From Clusia tigrina (Eukaryota > Arthropoda > Insecta > Diptera > Clusiidae): a DNA stretch of 64,000 nt. Shown in pieces: positions 38,142 to 53,064 of the stretch (its first letter is position 1; each line of letters starts with the position of its first letter). The position numbers were made by a program, and so were the translations under genes. A model generated the notes under the pieces. It ran no database searches. It was given only the letters and a program-made list of their open reading frames with translations, and was not told where the DNA came from. The stretch covers positions 127,083,829 through 127,147,828 of the forward strand of contig OV050032.1 in NCBI GenBank assembly GCA_920105625.2. The letters are read 5' to 3'.

Positions 38142-39823
38142 TAATAAGCTCTGGTTATATGGACCGGAGTGGTTACGTAAATCAGAAATCAGTTGGCCAG
38201 CCAACATTTTTGAGCTGGAAAAACCAACGAAAGGGCTTAACGAACTGGGAGCGTATCACGTGAAATATTCACGCGAGTTTTTACAAATATTTATACCGAG
38301 CAGGGGCAAGAGCATGGCGCTGATTGACTATGCGCGAAGTCTAGAGAAGAGCATCAACATATTGAGCCACATAATCAGGTTTGTGCGAAGGGCAAGGCAC
38401 AGAAAGAGGAGGCGCAGAACTCGGCACACCAACCGAGCAGAGCAAGCGCCAACAGTGGAAGAGAAATGTGAAGCAACGGAATTCCTGCTTAAGCAGGCGC
38501 AGGAGAGCGATTACAGACAAGAGATAGACAAACTAAGAGAGATTGGGCAGGTGCAAGAAGGGAGCAAAATTAGTGCGTTGAATCCAATAATGGACAGCAA
38601 GGGCCTATTGAGAGCGGGCGGGCGATTGGGGAGATCAGAAGAAGCCTATGAGATGATGCTTCCGGTGATATTGAAGGATGGTTCTCGAACAGCATGGCTG
38701 ATAATGGACCACGCTCATCGTATGACTAAGCATGGTGCTGTGCAAGTGATGATGCAATTCATCAGCCAAAGTTTTGGATTCCAAAACTGCGGAGCCAATT
38801 AAGAGCTTTTCTCCACAAGTGCGTGGTGTGCGCGCGCTATAATCGCAGATTTGAGCAACAGCTGATGTCTGAATTGCCAGGCGACAGGGTGCAAGTGGGC
38901 AAGCCTTTTCTATATACAGGTATTGATTGCGCATGTCCTTTTAGAGCAAAGGGAGTGCAAAGAGCAGGAGAGCGAATGAGGGAGCGTAAGTGCTGGGTGG
39001 CTATATTTGTTTGCCTAAAAACAAAGGCCATTCATATTGACATTGTTTTTGATTTAACCTCTATAGACTTTATTGCTTGTTATAAGCGCTTTATTTGCAG
39101 AAGAGGGAGATGTGAGCGAATATACAGTGACAATGGTACATCATTTGTAGGGGCGGCAAGGGAGCTGAGAAGAGCACGGGAGAGCTGGCAAGTAAGAGAT
39201 GTTTTTGAGCATATGAGCAACAAGGGGACAGAATGGGCATTCATGACGCCAGCAGCACCGCATCATGGCGGAATATATGAAGCTACTGTGAAGTCAATGA
39301 AGTACCACCTCACGCGCATTGCTGAGCAAAAGATTTTAACACAAGAGTAGTTATCTACCCTCCTAGTAGAGATCGAAGCAATTTTGAACTCAAGGTCTTT
39401 GACATCTTGAGTGATGATGCGGAAGATATTCAGGCCTTGACGCCAGGGCATTTTTTGATAGGGGAGCCATTGATCATTCTCTTACCATTCGTGAGCCAGC
39501 AGCAGTCAAACATGAAAGGAGCAAGTTTATGGAGAGCACGTCAGAAAATAATTGAGCATTTCTGGAAGAGATGGAGAGAGGAATATTTGACGGCGCTGCA
39601 AGAGCGTTAAAAAATTGTGCAGAGAACGAGAGACAATGAGCCTGGATCAATTAGTGCTGATCAAGAGTGAACTTTTTCCACCAGCGCAATGGGCTTTGGG
39701 CTTAGTGAGCTAATAAGGAGCCGAGATGGTATAATATGTTCAGTCATTGTGCAGACGGCCACAAACCGTCTGACAAGGCCTGTTCCGAAGATATGTGTGC
39801 TTCCAATTGACCCGAGCGAATAG
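38142..39823 (+). pseudogene. BEL1 integrase, interrupted
   Basis: Begins with the linker motif LWLYGPEWL (about 38147), directly after reverse transcriptase sequence, so RNase H is deleted. The open piece 38260-38802 carries the pre-integrase block (GLLRAGGRLG). A frameshift near 38760 then moves the finger Cys pair CVVC into the frame of 38823-39350. That piece has catalytic core motifs GIDCACPF (first Asp), YSDNGTSFVG (second Asp) and HGGIYEATVKS (Glu). TAG at 39348 interrupts a conserved region, one more frameshift precedes LTPGHFLIGEP (39407-39610), and C-terminal integrase similarity continues to a TAG at 39821. Confidence 0.88.
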
Positions 39824-39876
39824 AGGGCGGCTTTATGAAAGCAAAGACAAGAGGTCCTTCTCTTGCTCGCGGGGAC
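39824..39876 (+). other. BEL1 3' untranslated stretch and weak polypurine tract
   Basis: A short sequence ending CGCGGGGAC before the 3' LTR. The purine tract is poor compared with those of the copia element and the last LTR element. Confidence 0.5.
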
Positions 39877-40133
39877 TGTATCAAATGCAACCATGCGTTT
39901 GAGTTTTCGCACATAGCGAAAATAGGTTCAGCGAGTATTTTAAAGTTTAGTTCGTTTCTGACGATGGAACTGTGCTGTTGTGCCAATGGAGCAGTGCGAG
40001 AGATCGCAAGGAGCAGTGCGGTGGGGATGTGCAGTACACACATATGTATAATATACATACTTATGTTATAAGTGCATATGGGCCGGAATCCATGTGCAGG
40101 GAGCTGAGCCAGGAGAGCGGTGCAGAGCAGGAG

Positions 40134-40172
<39 letters not shown>

Positions 40173-40566
40173 GAGCAAGTATGAGCGGTGCCACAGGTAT
40201 TCGAGAGCATAGTCACGTTTAGATTATATACGCTGACTATATTTATGTTCACATTGCATTATAAATTATATATATATATACATAAACGTACCTATTTACA
40301 CATACATATGCAGGTCCGTTCATGCATATGAGAGCAATTGAGCTAAACGCGCAAGAGCTTGTGCATATTCACTAACTGTATATAGTCGTACATATATACA
40401 TGTATCGCATACATGCCGATTTATTGTTGAGCTACATATGTATGTGCATAATTATAAGAGCAATAAAAAGTGGTTTTTCGTATGCTTTTCCACTTAAAAC
40501 AATTGTGTTTTTATTTAAGTCGGATTGCAGTAAGTATTGCCATAGTTTCATTGTCGATTCGATACA
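39877..40566 (+). repeat. BEL1 3' LTR (690 bp)
   Basis: TGTATCAAATG to GATTCGATACA, matching 32770-33529 apart from about six substitutions and TA-repeat length. It contains (TA)16 at 40136-40167 and AATAAA at 40462. Confidence 0.95.
40136..40167. repeat. (TA)16 microsatellite in 3' LTR
   Basis: 32 bp of TA dinucleotide at the position homologous to the 104-bp run in the 5' LTR. Confidence 0.95.
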
Positions 40567-40571
40567 CCCTA
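40567..40571. other. target-site duplication CCCTA, right of BEL1
   Basis: Follows GATACA and continues into TATATAGGG, the normal satellite dyad. Confidence 0.92.
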
Positions 40572-42577
40572 TATATAGGGTGAAAATATCAATGTTAAAT
40601 TTGTGTTTCATTTCGCTGCCAGGATTTACTTTTTGCAATTGCCCCACCATATACAGCAGATCTGAGTATTTATAACATCTAACGGAGACACAAAGTTTTA
40701 AACATTTTTGTGATGCAAATTTGTATGAAACTTGCAATCTGCCTATATATAGAGTGAAAATATCCATGTTAAATTTGTGTTTCATTTCGCTGCCAGGATT
40801 TACTTTTTACAATTGCCCCACCATATACAACAGATCTGAGTATTTATAACATCTAATGGAGACACAAAGTTTTAAACATTTTTGTGATGCATATTTGTAT
40901 GAAACTTGCAATCTGCCTATATATAGAGTGAAAATATCCATGTTAAATTTGTGTTTCATTTCGCTGCCAGGATTAACTTTTTGCAATTGCCCCACCATAT
41001 ACAGCAGATCTGAGTATTTATAACATCTAACGGAGACACAAAATTTTTAACATTTTTATGATGCAAATTTGTATGAAACTTGCAATCTCCCTATATATAG
41101 AGTGAAAATATACATGTTAAATTTGTGTTTCATTTCGCTGCCAGGATTTGCTTTTTACAAATGCCCCACCATATACAACAGATCTGAGTAGGTATAACAT
41201 CTAATGGAGACACACAGTTTTAAACATTTTTGTGATGCAAATTTGTATGAAAATTGCAATATATAGAGTGAAAATATACATGTTAAATTTGTGTTTCATT
41301 TCGCTGCCAAGATTTACTTTTTACAATTGCCCCACCATATACAACAGATCTGAGTATTTATAACATCTAATGGAGACACAAAGTTTTAAACATTTTTGTG
41401 ATGCAAATTTGTAAGAAAATTGCAATCTGCCTATATATAGAGTGAAAATATACATGTTAAATTTGTGTTTCATTTTGCTGCCAGGATTTACTTTTAACAG
41501 TTGTCCCACCATATACAACAGATCTGAATATTTATAACATCTAATGGAGACACAAAATTTTACCAATTTTTGTGATGCAAATTTGTGTGAAATTTGCAAT
41601 CTGCCTATATATAGAGTGAAAATATACATGTTAAATTTGTGTTTCATTTCGCTGCCAGGATTTACTTTTTACAATTGCCCCAACATATGCAACAGATATG
41701 AATATGTATAACATTTAATGGAGACACAAAGTTTTAAACATTTTTGTGATGCAAATTTGTATGAAACTTGCAATCTCCCTATATACGAGTATAGAGTGAA
41801 AATATCCATGTTAAATTTGTGTTTCATTTTGCTGCCAGGATTTACTTTTTACAATTGTTCCACCATATACAACAGATTTGAGTATGTATAACATCTAATG
41901 GAGACACAAAGTTTTAAACATTTTTGTGAAGCAAATTTGAATGAAAATTGCAATCACCCTATATATAGAGTGAAAATATACATGTTAAATTTGTGTTTCA
42001 TTTCGCTGGCAGGATCTATTTTATACAATTGCCCCATCATATACAACAGATCTGCGTATTTATAACATCTAATGGAGACACAAAGATTTAAACATTTTTG
42101 TAATGCAAATTTGTATGAAACTTGCAATCTGCCTATATATAGTGTGAAAATATCCATGTAAAATTTGTGTTTCAATTCGCTGCCAGGATTTACTTTTTAC
42201 AATTGCCCCACCATATACAACAGATCTGAGTATTTATAACATCTAATGGAGACACAAAGTTTTGAACATTTTTGTGATGCAAATTTGTATGAAACTTGCA
42301 ATCTGCCTATATATAGAGTGAAAATATCCATGTAAAATTTGTGTTTCATTTCGCTGCCAGGATTTGCTTTTTACAATTGCCCCACCATATACAATAGATC
42401 TGAGTATGGATAACATCTAATGGAGACACAAAGCTATAAACATTTTTGTGATGCAAATTTGTATGAAAATTGCAATCTCCCTATATATAGAGTGAATATA
42501 TCCATGTTAAATTTGTGTTTCATTTCGCTGCCAGGATTTACTTTTTGCAATTGCCCCACCATATACAGCAGATCTGA

Positions 42578-43099
42578 GTAGGTATAACATCTAATGGAGA
42601 CACCAAGTTTTAAACGTTTTTGTGATGCAAATTTGTATGAAATTTGCAATCTCCCTATATATAGGGTGAATATATCCATGTTAAATTTGTGTTTCATTTC
42701 GCTGCCAGGATTTACTTTTTGCAATTGCCCCACCATATACAGCAGATCTGAGTAGGTATAACATCTAATGGAGACACCAAGTTTTAAACGTTTTTGTGAT
42801 GCAAATTTGTATGAAATTTGCAATCTCCCTATATATAGGGTGAATATATCCATGTTAAATTTGTGTTTCATTTCGCTGCCAGGATTTACTTTTTCCAATT
42901 GCCCCACCATATACAGCAGATCTGAGTAGGTATAACATCTAATGGAGACACCAAGTTTTAAACGTTTTTGTGATGCAAATTTGTATGAAATTTGCAATCT
43001 CCCTATATATAGGGTGAATATATCCATGTTAAATTTGTGTTTCATTTCGCTGCCAGGATTTACTTTTTGCAATTGCCCCACCATATACAACAGATCTGA
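42578..43099 (+). repeat. locally homogenised run of three near-identical monomers
   Basis: Units at 42578, 42752 and 42926 are each exactly 174 bp and almost identical (GTAGGTAT, CACCAAG, AAACGTTTTTG, GGGTGAATATATCC). They keep a minus-strand frame open for 218 codons (42434-43090), the longest in the array. The subtype recurs at about 43446-43795. Confidence 0.85.
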
Positions 43100-46000
43100 G
43101 TATTTATAACATCTAAGGGAGACACAAAATTTGAAACATTTTTGTGATGCAAATTTTTATGAAACTTGCAATCTCCCTATATATAGAGTGAAAATATACA
43201 TGTTAAATTTGTGTTTCATTTCGCTGCCAGGATTTATTTTTTACAAATGCCCCACCATATACAACAGATCTGAGTAGGTATAACATCTAATGGAGACACA
43301 CAGTTTTACACATTTTTGTGATGCAAATTTGTATGAAAATTGCAATCTGCCTATATATAGAGTGAAAATATACATGTAAAATTTGTGTTTCAATTCGCTG
43401 CCAGGATTTGCTTTTTACAATTGCCCACCAAATACAACAGATCTGAGTAGGTATAACATCTAATAGAGACACCAAGTTTTAAACGTTTTTGTGATGCAAA
43501 TTTGTATGAAATTTGCAATCTCCCTATATATAGGGTGAATATATCCATGTTAAATTTGTGTTTCATTTCGCTGCCAGGATTTACTTTTTGCAATTGCCCC
43601 ACCATATACAGCAGATCTGAGTAGGTATAACATCTAATGGAGACACCAAGTTTTAAACGTTTTTGTGATGCAAATTTGTATGAAATTTGCAATCTCCCTA
43701 TATATAGGGTGAATATATCCATGTTAAATTTGTGTTTCATTTCGCTGCCAGGATTTACTTTTTACAATTGCCCCACCATATACAGCAGATCTGAGTATTT
43801 ATAACATCTAATGGAGACACAAAGTTTTAAACATTTTTGTGATGCAAATTTGTATGAAACTTGCAATCTCCCTATATATAGAGTGAAAATATACATGTTA
43901 AATTTGTGTTTCATTTCGCTGCCAGGATTTACTTTTTACAATTGCCCCACCATATACAACAGATCTGAGTATTTATAACATCTAATGGAGACACAAAGTT
44001 TTAAACATTTTTGTGATGCAAATTTGTATGAAACTTCCAATCTCCCTGTATATAGAGTGAAAATATACATGTTAAATTTCTGTTTCATTTCGCTGCCAGG
44101 ATTTGCTTTTTACAATTGCCCCACCATATACAATAGATCTGAGTATGGATAACATCTAATGGAGACACAAAGCTATAAACATTTTTGTGATGCAAATTTG
44201 TATGAAAATTGCAATCTGCCTATATATAGAGTGAAAATATACGTGTTAAATTTGTGTTTCATTTCGCTGCCAGGATTTACTTTTTACAATTGCCCCACCA
44301 TATACAGCAGATCTGAGTATTTATAACATCTAACGGAGACACAAAATTTTTAACATTTTTGTGATGCAAATTTGTATGAAACTTGCAATCTCCCTATATA
44401 TAGAGTGAAAATATCCATGTAAAATTTGTGTTTCATTTCACTGCAAGGATTTACTTTTTACAATTGCCCCACCATATACAACAGATCTGAGTATTTATAA
44501 CATCTAAGGGAGACACAAAATTTGAAACATTTTTGTGATGCAAATTTTTATGAAACTTGCAATCTCCCTATATATAGAGTGAAAATATACATGTTAAATT
44601 TGTGTTTCATTTCGCTGCCAGGATTTATTTTTTACAAATGCCCCACCATATACAACAGATCTGAGTAGGTATAACATCTAATGGAGACACACAGTTTTAC
44701 ACATTTTTGTGATGCAAATTTGTATGAAAATTGCAATCTGCCTATATATAGAGTGAAAATATACATGTAAAATTTGTGTTTCAATTCGCTGCCAGGATTT
44801 GCTTTTTACAATTGCCCACCAAATACAACAGATCTGAGTAGGTATAACATCTAATGGAGACACCAAGTTTTAAACGTTTTTGTGATGCAAATTTGTATGA
44901 AATTTGCAATCTCCCTATATATTTGGGTGAATATATCCATGTTAAATTTGTGTTTCATTTCGCTGCCAGGATTTACTTTTTGCAATTGCCCCACCATATA
45001 CAGCAGATCTGAGTATTTATAACATCTAACGGAGACACAAAATTTTTAACATTTTTGTGATGCAAATTTGTATGAAACTTGCAATCTCCCTATATATAGA
45101 GTGAAAATATACATGTTAAATTTGTGTTTCATTTCGCTGCCAGGATTTATTTTTTACAAATGCCCCACCATATACAACAGATCTGAGTATTTATAACATC
45201 TAATGGAGACACAAAGTTTTAAACATTTTTGTGATGCAAATTTGTATGAAACTTGCAATCTGCCTATATATAGAGTGAAAATATCCATGTAAAATTTGTG
45301 TTTCAATTCGCTGCCAGGATTTGCTTTTTACAATTGCCCACCAAATACAACAGATCTGAGTAGGTATAACATCTAATGGAGACACCAAGTTTTAAACATT
45401 TTTGTGATGCAAATTTGTATGAAATTTGCAATCTCCCTATATATAGGGTGAATATATCCATGTTAAATTTGTGTTTCATTTCGCTGCCAGGATTTACTTT
45501 TTACAATTGCCCCACCATATACAACAGATCTGAGTATTTATAACATCTAATGGAGACACAAAGTTTTAAACATTTTTGTGATGCAAATTTGTATGAAACT
45601 TGCAATCTCCCTATATATAGAGTGAAAATATACATGTTAAATTTCTGTTTCATTTCGCTGCCAGGATTTGCTTTTTACAATTGCCCCACCATATACAATA
45701 GATCTGAGTATGGATAACATCTAATGGAGACACAAAGCTATAAACATTTTTGTGATGCAAATTTGTATGAAACTTGCAATCTGCCTATATATAGAGTGAA
45801 AATATCCATGTAAAATTTGTCTTTCATTTCACTGCAAAGATTTACTTTTTACAATTGCTCCTCCATATACAACAGATCTGAGTATTTATAACATCTAATG
45901 GAGACACAAAGTTTTAAACATTTTTGTGATGCAAATTTTTATGAAACTTGCAATCTCCCTATATATAGAGTGAAAATATACATGTTAAATTTGTGTTTCA

Positions 46001-46650
46001 TTTCGCTGCCAGGATTTATTTTTTACAAATGCCCCACCATATACAACAGATCTGAGTAGGTATAACATCTAATGGAGACACACAGTTTTACACATTTTTG
46101 TGATGCAAATTTGTATGAAAATTGCAATCTGCCTATATATAGAGTGAAAATATACATGTTAAATTTGTGTTTCATTTCGCTGCCAGGATTTACTTTTTAC
46201 AATTGCCCCACCAAATACAACAGATCTGAGTAGGTATAACATATATTGGAGACACAAAGTTTTAAACATTTTTGAGATGCAACTTTGTAAGAAAATTGCA
46301 ATCTGCCTATATATAGAGTGAAAATATACATGTTAAATTTGTGTTTTATTTTGCTGCCAGGATTTACTTTTAACAATTGTACCACCATTTACAACAGATC
46401 TGAATATTTATAACATCTAATGGAGACACAAAATTTTACCAATTTTTGTGATGCAAATTTGTATGAAACTTGCAATCTCCCTATATATAAGATGAAAATA
46501 TACATGATAAATTTGTGTTTCATTTCGCTGCCAGGATTTACTTTTTACAATTGCCCCACCATATACAATAGATCTGAGTATGGATAACATCTAATGGAGA
46601 CACAATGTTATAAACATTTTTGTGATGCAAATTTGTATGAAACTTGCAAT

Positions 46651-49600
46651 CTCCCTATATACGAGTATAGAGTGAAAATATCCATGTTAAATTTGTGTTT
46701 CATTTCGCTGCCAGGATTTACTTTTTACAATTGCCCCACCATATACAACAGATCTGAGTATTTATAACATCTAATGGAGACACAAAGTTTTAAACATTTT
46801 TGTGATGCAAATTTGTATGAAAATTGCAATCACCCTATATATAGAGTGAAAATATACATGTTAAATTTGTGTTTCATTTCGCTGGCAGGATTTATTTTAT
46901 ACAATTGCCCCATCATAAACAACAGATCTGCGTATTTATAACATCTAATGGAGACACAAAGATTTAAACATTTTTGTGATGCAAATTTGTATGAAACTTG
47001 CAATCTCCCTATATATAAGATGAAAATATACATGATAAATTTGTGTTTCATTTCGCTGCCAGGATTTACTTTTTACAATTGCCCCACCATATACAACAGA
47101 TCTGAGTATTTATAACATCAAATGGAGTCACAAAGTTTTAAACATTTTTGTGATGCAAATTTGTATGAAACTTGCAATCTGCCTATATATAGAGTGAAAA
47201 TATCCATGTAAAATTTGTGTTTCAATTCGCTGCCAGGATTTGCTTTTTACAATTGCCCACCAAATACAACAGATCTGAGTAGGTATAACATCTAATGGAG
47301 ACACAAATTTTTAAACATTTTTGTGATGCAAATTTGTATGAAAATTGCAATCTCCCTATATATAGAGGGAAAATATACATGTTAAATTTGTGTTTCATTT
47401 CGCTGCCAGGATCTACTTTTTACAATTGCCCCACCATATACAACAGATCTGAGTATTTATAACATCTAATGGAGACACCAAGTTTTAAACATTTTGATTA
47501 TGAAACTTGCAATCTCCCTGTATATAGAGTGAAAATATACATGTTAAATTTGTGTTTCATTTCGCTGCCAGGATTTACTTTTTACAATTGCCCCACCAAA
47601 TACAACAGATCTGAGTATTTATAACATCTAAGGGAGACACAAAATTTGAAACATTTTTGTGATGCAAATTTTTATGAAACTTGCAATCTCCCTATATATA
47701 GAGTGAAAATATACATGTTAAATTTGTGTTTCATTTCGCTGCCAGGATTTATTTTTTACAAATGCCCCACCATATACAACAGATCTGAGTAGGTATAACA
47801 TCTAATGGAGACACACAGTTTTACACATTTTTGTGATGCAAATTTGTATGAAAATTGCAATCTGCCTATATATAGAGTGAAAATATACATGTTAAATTTG
47901 TGTTTCATTTCGCTGCCAGGATTTACTTTTTACAATTGCCCCACCAAATACAACAGATCTGAGTAGGTATAACATCTAATGGAGACACAAAGTTTTAAAC
48001 ATTTTTGAGATGCAACTTTGTATGAAATTTGCAATCTCCCTATATATAGGGTGAATATATCCATGTTAAATTTGTGTTTCATTTCGCTGCCAGGATTTAC
48101 TTTTTACAATTGCCCCACCATATACAACAGATCTGAGTATTTATAACATCTAATGGAGACACAAAGTTTTAAACATTTTTGTGATGCAAATTTGTATGAA
48201 ACTTGCAATCTCCCTGTATATAGAGTGAAAATATACATGTTAAATTTCTGTTTCATTTCGCTGCCAGGATTTGCTTTTTACAATTGCCCCACCATATACA
48301 ATAGATCTGAGTATGGATAACATCTAATGGAGACACAAAGCTATAAACATTTTTGTGATGCAAATTTGTATGAAACTTGCAATCTGCCTATATATAGAGT
48401 GAAAATATCCATGTAAAATTTGTGTTTCATTTCACTGCAAGGATTTACTTTTTACAATTGCCCCACCATATACAACAGATCTGAGTATTTATAACATCTA
48501 AGGGAGACACAAAATTTGAAACATTTTTGTGATGCAAATTTTTATGAAACTTGCAATCTCCCTATATATAGAGTGAAAATATACATGTTAAATTTGTGTT
48601 TCATTTCGCTGCCAGGATTTATTTTTTACAAATGCCCCACCATATACAACAGATCTGAGTAGGTATAACATCTAATGGAGACACACAGTTTTACACATTT
48701 TTGTGATGCAAATTTGTATGAAAATTGCAATCTGCCTATATATAGAGTGAAAATATACATGTTAAATTTGTGTTTTATTTTGCTGCCAGGATTTACTTTT
48801 TACAATTGCCCCACCAAATACAACAGATCTGAGTAGGTATAACATCTAATGGAGACACAAAGTTTTAAACATTTTTGAGATGCAACTTTGTAAGAAAATT
48901 GCAATCTGCCTATATATAGAGTGAAAATATACATGTTAAATTTGTGTTTTATTTTGCTGCCAGGATTTACTTTTAACAATTGTACCACCATTTACAACAG
49001 ATCTGAATATTTATAACATCTAATGGAGACACAAAATTTTACCAATTTTTGTGATGCAAATTTGTATGAAACTTGCAATCTCCCTATATATAGAATGAAA
49101 ATATACATGATAAATTTGTGTTTCATTTCGCTGCCAGGATTTACTTTTTACAATTGCCCCACCATATACAATAGATCTGAGTATGGATAACATCTAATGG
49201 AGACACAATGTTATAAACATTTTTGTGATGCAAATTTGTATGAAACTTGCAATCTCCCTATATACGAGTATAGAGTGAAAATATCCATGTTAAATTTGTG
49301 TTTCATTTTGCTGCCAGGATTTACTTTTTACAATTGCTCCACCATATACAACAGATCTGAGTATGTATAACATCTAATGGAGACACAAAGTTTTAAACAT
49401 TTTTGTGATGCAAATTTGTATGAAAATTGCAATCACCCTATATATAGAGTGAAAATATACATGTTAAATTTGTGTTTCATTTCGCTGGCAGGATTTATTT
49501 TATACAATTGCCCCATCATAAACAACAGATCTGCGTATTTATAACATCTAATGGAGACACAAAGATTTAAACATTTTTGTGATGCAAATTTGTATGAAAC

Positions 49601-51880
49601 TTGCAATCTCCCTATATATAAGATGAAAATATACATGATAAATTTGTGTTTCATTTCGCTGCCAGGATTTACTTTTTACAATTGCCCCACCATATACAAC
49701 AGATCTGAGTATTTATAACATCAAATGGAGTCACAAAGTTTTAAACATTTTTGTGATGCAAATTTGTATGAAACTTGCAATCTGCCTATATATAGAGTGA
49801 AAATATCCATGTAAAATTTGTGTTTCAATTCGCTGCCAGGATTTGCTTTTTACAATTGCCCACCAAATACAACAGATCTGAGTAGGTATAACATCTAATG
49901 GAGACACACATTTTTAAACATTTTTGTGATGCAAATTTGTATGAAAATTGCAATCTCCCTATATATAGAGGGAAAATATACATGTTAAATTTGTGTTTCA
50001 TTTCGCTGCCAGGATTTACTTTTTACAATTGCCCCACCATATACAACAGATCTGAGTATTTATAACATCTAATGGAGACACAAAGTTTTAAACATTTTGA
50101 TTATGAAACTTGCAATCTCCCTGTATATAGAGTGAAAATATACATGTTAAATTTCTGTTTCATTTCGCTGCCAGGATTTACTTTTTACAATTGCCCCACC
50201 AAATACAACAGATCTGAGTATTTATAACATCTAAGGGAGACACAAAATTTGAAACATTTTTGTGATGCAAATTTTTATGAAACTTGCAATCTCCCTATAT
50301 ATAGAGTGAAAATATACATGTTAAATTTGTGTTTCATTTCGCTGCCAGGATTTATTTTTTACAAATGCCCCACCATATACAACAGATCTGAGTAGGTATA
50401 ACATCTAATGGAGACACACAGTTTTACACATTTTTGTGATGCAAATTTGTATGAAAATTGCAATCTGCCTATATATAGAGTGAAAATATACATGTTAAAT
50501 TTGTGTTTCATTTCGCTGCCAGGATTTACTTTTTACAATTGCCCCACCAAATACAACAGATCTGAGTAGGTATAACATCTAATGGAGACACAAAGTTTTA
50601 AACATTTTTGAGATGCAACTTTGTAAGAAAATTGCAATCTGCCTATATATAGAGTGAAAATATACATGTTAAATTTGTGTTTTATTTTGCTGCCAGGATT
50701 TACTTTTAACAATTGTACCACCATTTACAACAGATCTGAATATTTATAACATCTAATGGAGACACAAAATTTTACCAATTTTTGTGATGCAAATTTGTAT
50801 GAAACTTGCAATCTCCCTATATATAAGATGAAAATATACATGATAAATTTGTGTTTCATTTCGCTGCCAGGATTTACTTTTTACAATTGCCCCACCATAT
50901 ACAATAGATCTGAGTATGGATAACATCTAATGGAGACACAAAGTTATAAACATTTTTGTGATGCAAATTTGTATGAAACTTGCAATCTCCCTATATACGA
51001 GTATAGAGTGAAAATATCCATGTTAAATTTGTGTTTCATTTCGCCGCCAGGATTTACTTTTTACAATTGCCCCACCATATACAACAGATCTGAGTATGTA
51101 TAACATCTAATGGAGACACAAAGTTTTAAACATTTTTGTGATGCAAATTTGTATGAAAATTGCAATCACCCTATATATAGAGTGAAAATATACATGTTAA
51201 ATTTGTGTTTCATTTCGCTGGCAGGATTTATTTTATACAATTGCCCCATCATAAACAACAGATCTGCGTATTTATAACATCTAATGGAGACACAAAGATT
51301 TAAACATTTTTGTGATGCAAATTTGTATGAAACTTGCAATCTCCCTATATATAAGATGAAAATATACATGATAAATTTGTGTTTCATTTCGCTGCCAGGA
51401 TTTACTTTTTACAATTGCCCCACCATATACAACAGATCTGAGTATTTATAACATCAAATGGAGACACAAAGTTTTAAACATTTTTGTGATGCAAATTTGT
51501 ATGAAACTTGCAATCTCCCTATATATAGAGTGAAAATATCCATGTAAAATTTGTGTTTCAATTCGCTGCCAGGATTTGCTTTTTACAATTGCCCACCAAA
51601 TACAACAGATCTGAGTAGGTATAACATCTAATGGAGACACACATTTTTAAACATTTTTGTGATGCAAATTTGTATGAAACTTGCAATCTCCCTATATATA
51701 GAGGGAAAATATACATGTTAAATTTGTGTTTCATTTCGCTGCCAGGATTTACTTCTTACAATTGCCCCACCATATACAACAGATCTGAGTATTTATAACA
51801 TCTAATGGAGACACCAAGTTTTAAACATTTTGATTATGAAACTTGCAATCTCCCTGTATATAGAGTGAAAATATACATGT
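46651..51880 (+). repeat. satellite higher-order repeat (1733 bp; 2603-bp variant)
   Basis: The variant CTCCCTATATACGAGTATAG occurs at 46651, 49254 and 50987 (steps 2603 and 1733). The 12-bp-deleted monomer at 47488, 50091 and 51824 keeps the same steps. 1733 equals 10 x 174 + 6 - 12 - 1, accounted for by the inserted, shortened and one-base-deleted (GCCCACCAAATAC) monomers. The 2603-bp copy has five extra monomers. The last copy is partial. Confidence 0.87.
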
Positions 51881-53064
51881 TAAATTTCTGTTTCATTTCG
51901 CTGCCAGGATTTGCTTTTTACAATTGCCCCACCATATACAATAGATCTGAGTATGGATAACATCTAATGGAGACACAAAGTTATAAACATTTTTGTGATG
52001 CAAATTTGTATGAAAATTGCAATCTGCCTATATATAGAGTGAAAATATACATGTTAGATTTGTGTTTCATTTCGCTGCCAGGATTTACTTTTTACAATTG
52101 CCCCACCATATACAACAGATCTGAGTATTTATAACATCTAATGGAAACACAAAGTTTTAAACATTTTTGTGATGCAAATTTGTATGAAACTTGCAATCTG
52201 CCTATATATAGAGTGAAAATATCCATGTTAAATTTGTGTTTCATTTCGCTGCCAGGATTTACTTTTTGCAATTGCCCCACCATATACAGCAGATCTGAGT
52301 ATTTATAACATCTAACGGAGACACAAAATTTTTAACATTTTTGTGATGCAAATTTGTATGAAACTTGCAATCTCCCTATATATAGAGTGAAAATATCCAT
52401 GTAAAATTTGTGTTTCATTTCACTGCAAGGATTTACTTTTTACAATTGCCCCACCATATACAACAGATCTGAGTATTTATAACATCTAATGGAGACACAA
52501 AATTTGAAACATTTTTGTGATGCAAATTTTTATGAAACTTGCAATCTCCCTATATATAGAGTGAAAATATACATGTTAAATTTGTGTTTCATTTCGCTGC
52601 CAGGATTTATTTTACAAATGCCCCACCATATACAACAGATCTGAGTAGGTATAACATCTAATGGAGACACACAGTTTTACACATTTTTGTGATGCAAATT
52701 TGTATGAAAATTGCAATCTGCCTATATATAGAGTGAAAATATACATGTTAAATTTGTGTTTCATTTCGCTGCCAGGATTTACTTTTTACAATTGCCCCAC
52801 CAAATACAACAGATCTGAGTATTTATAACATCTAATGGAGACACAAAGTTTTAAACATTTTTGTGATGCAAATTTGTATGAAACTTGCAATCTGCCTATA
52901 TATAGAGTGAAAATATCCATGTAAAATTTGTGTTTCAATTCGCTGCCAGGATTTGCTTTTTACAATTGCCCACCATATACAACAGATCTGAGTAGGTATA
53001 ACATCTAATGGAGACACAAAGTTTTAAACATTTTTGAGATGCAAATTTGTAAGAAAATTTCAAT

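Noticed and set aside
35883..39451. Minus-strand frames opposite BEL1 gag and pol
   Set aside because: Antisense shadows with no family motifs.
41321..53017. Minus-strand frames in the right satellite arm
   Set aside because: Same satellite artefact; only the 218-codon run is mentioned, as a repeat property.
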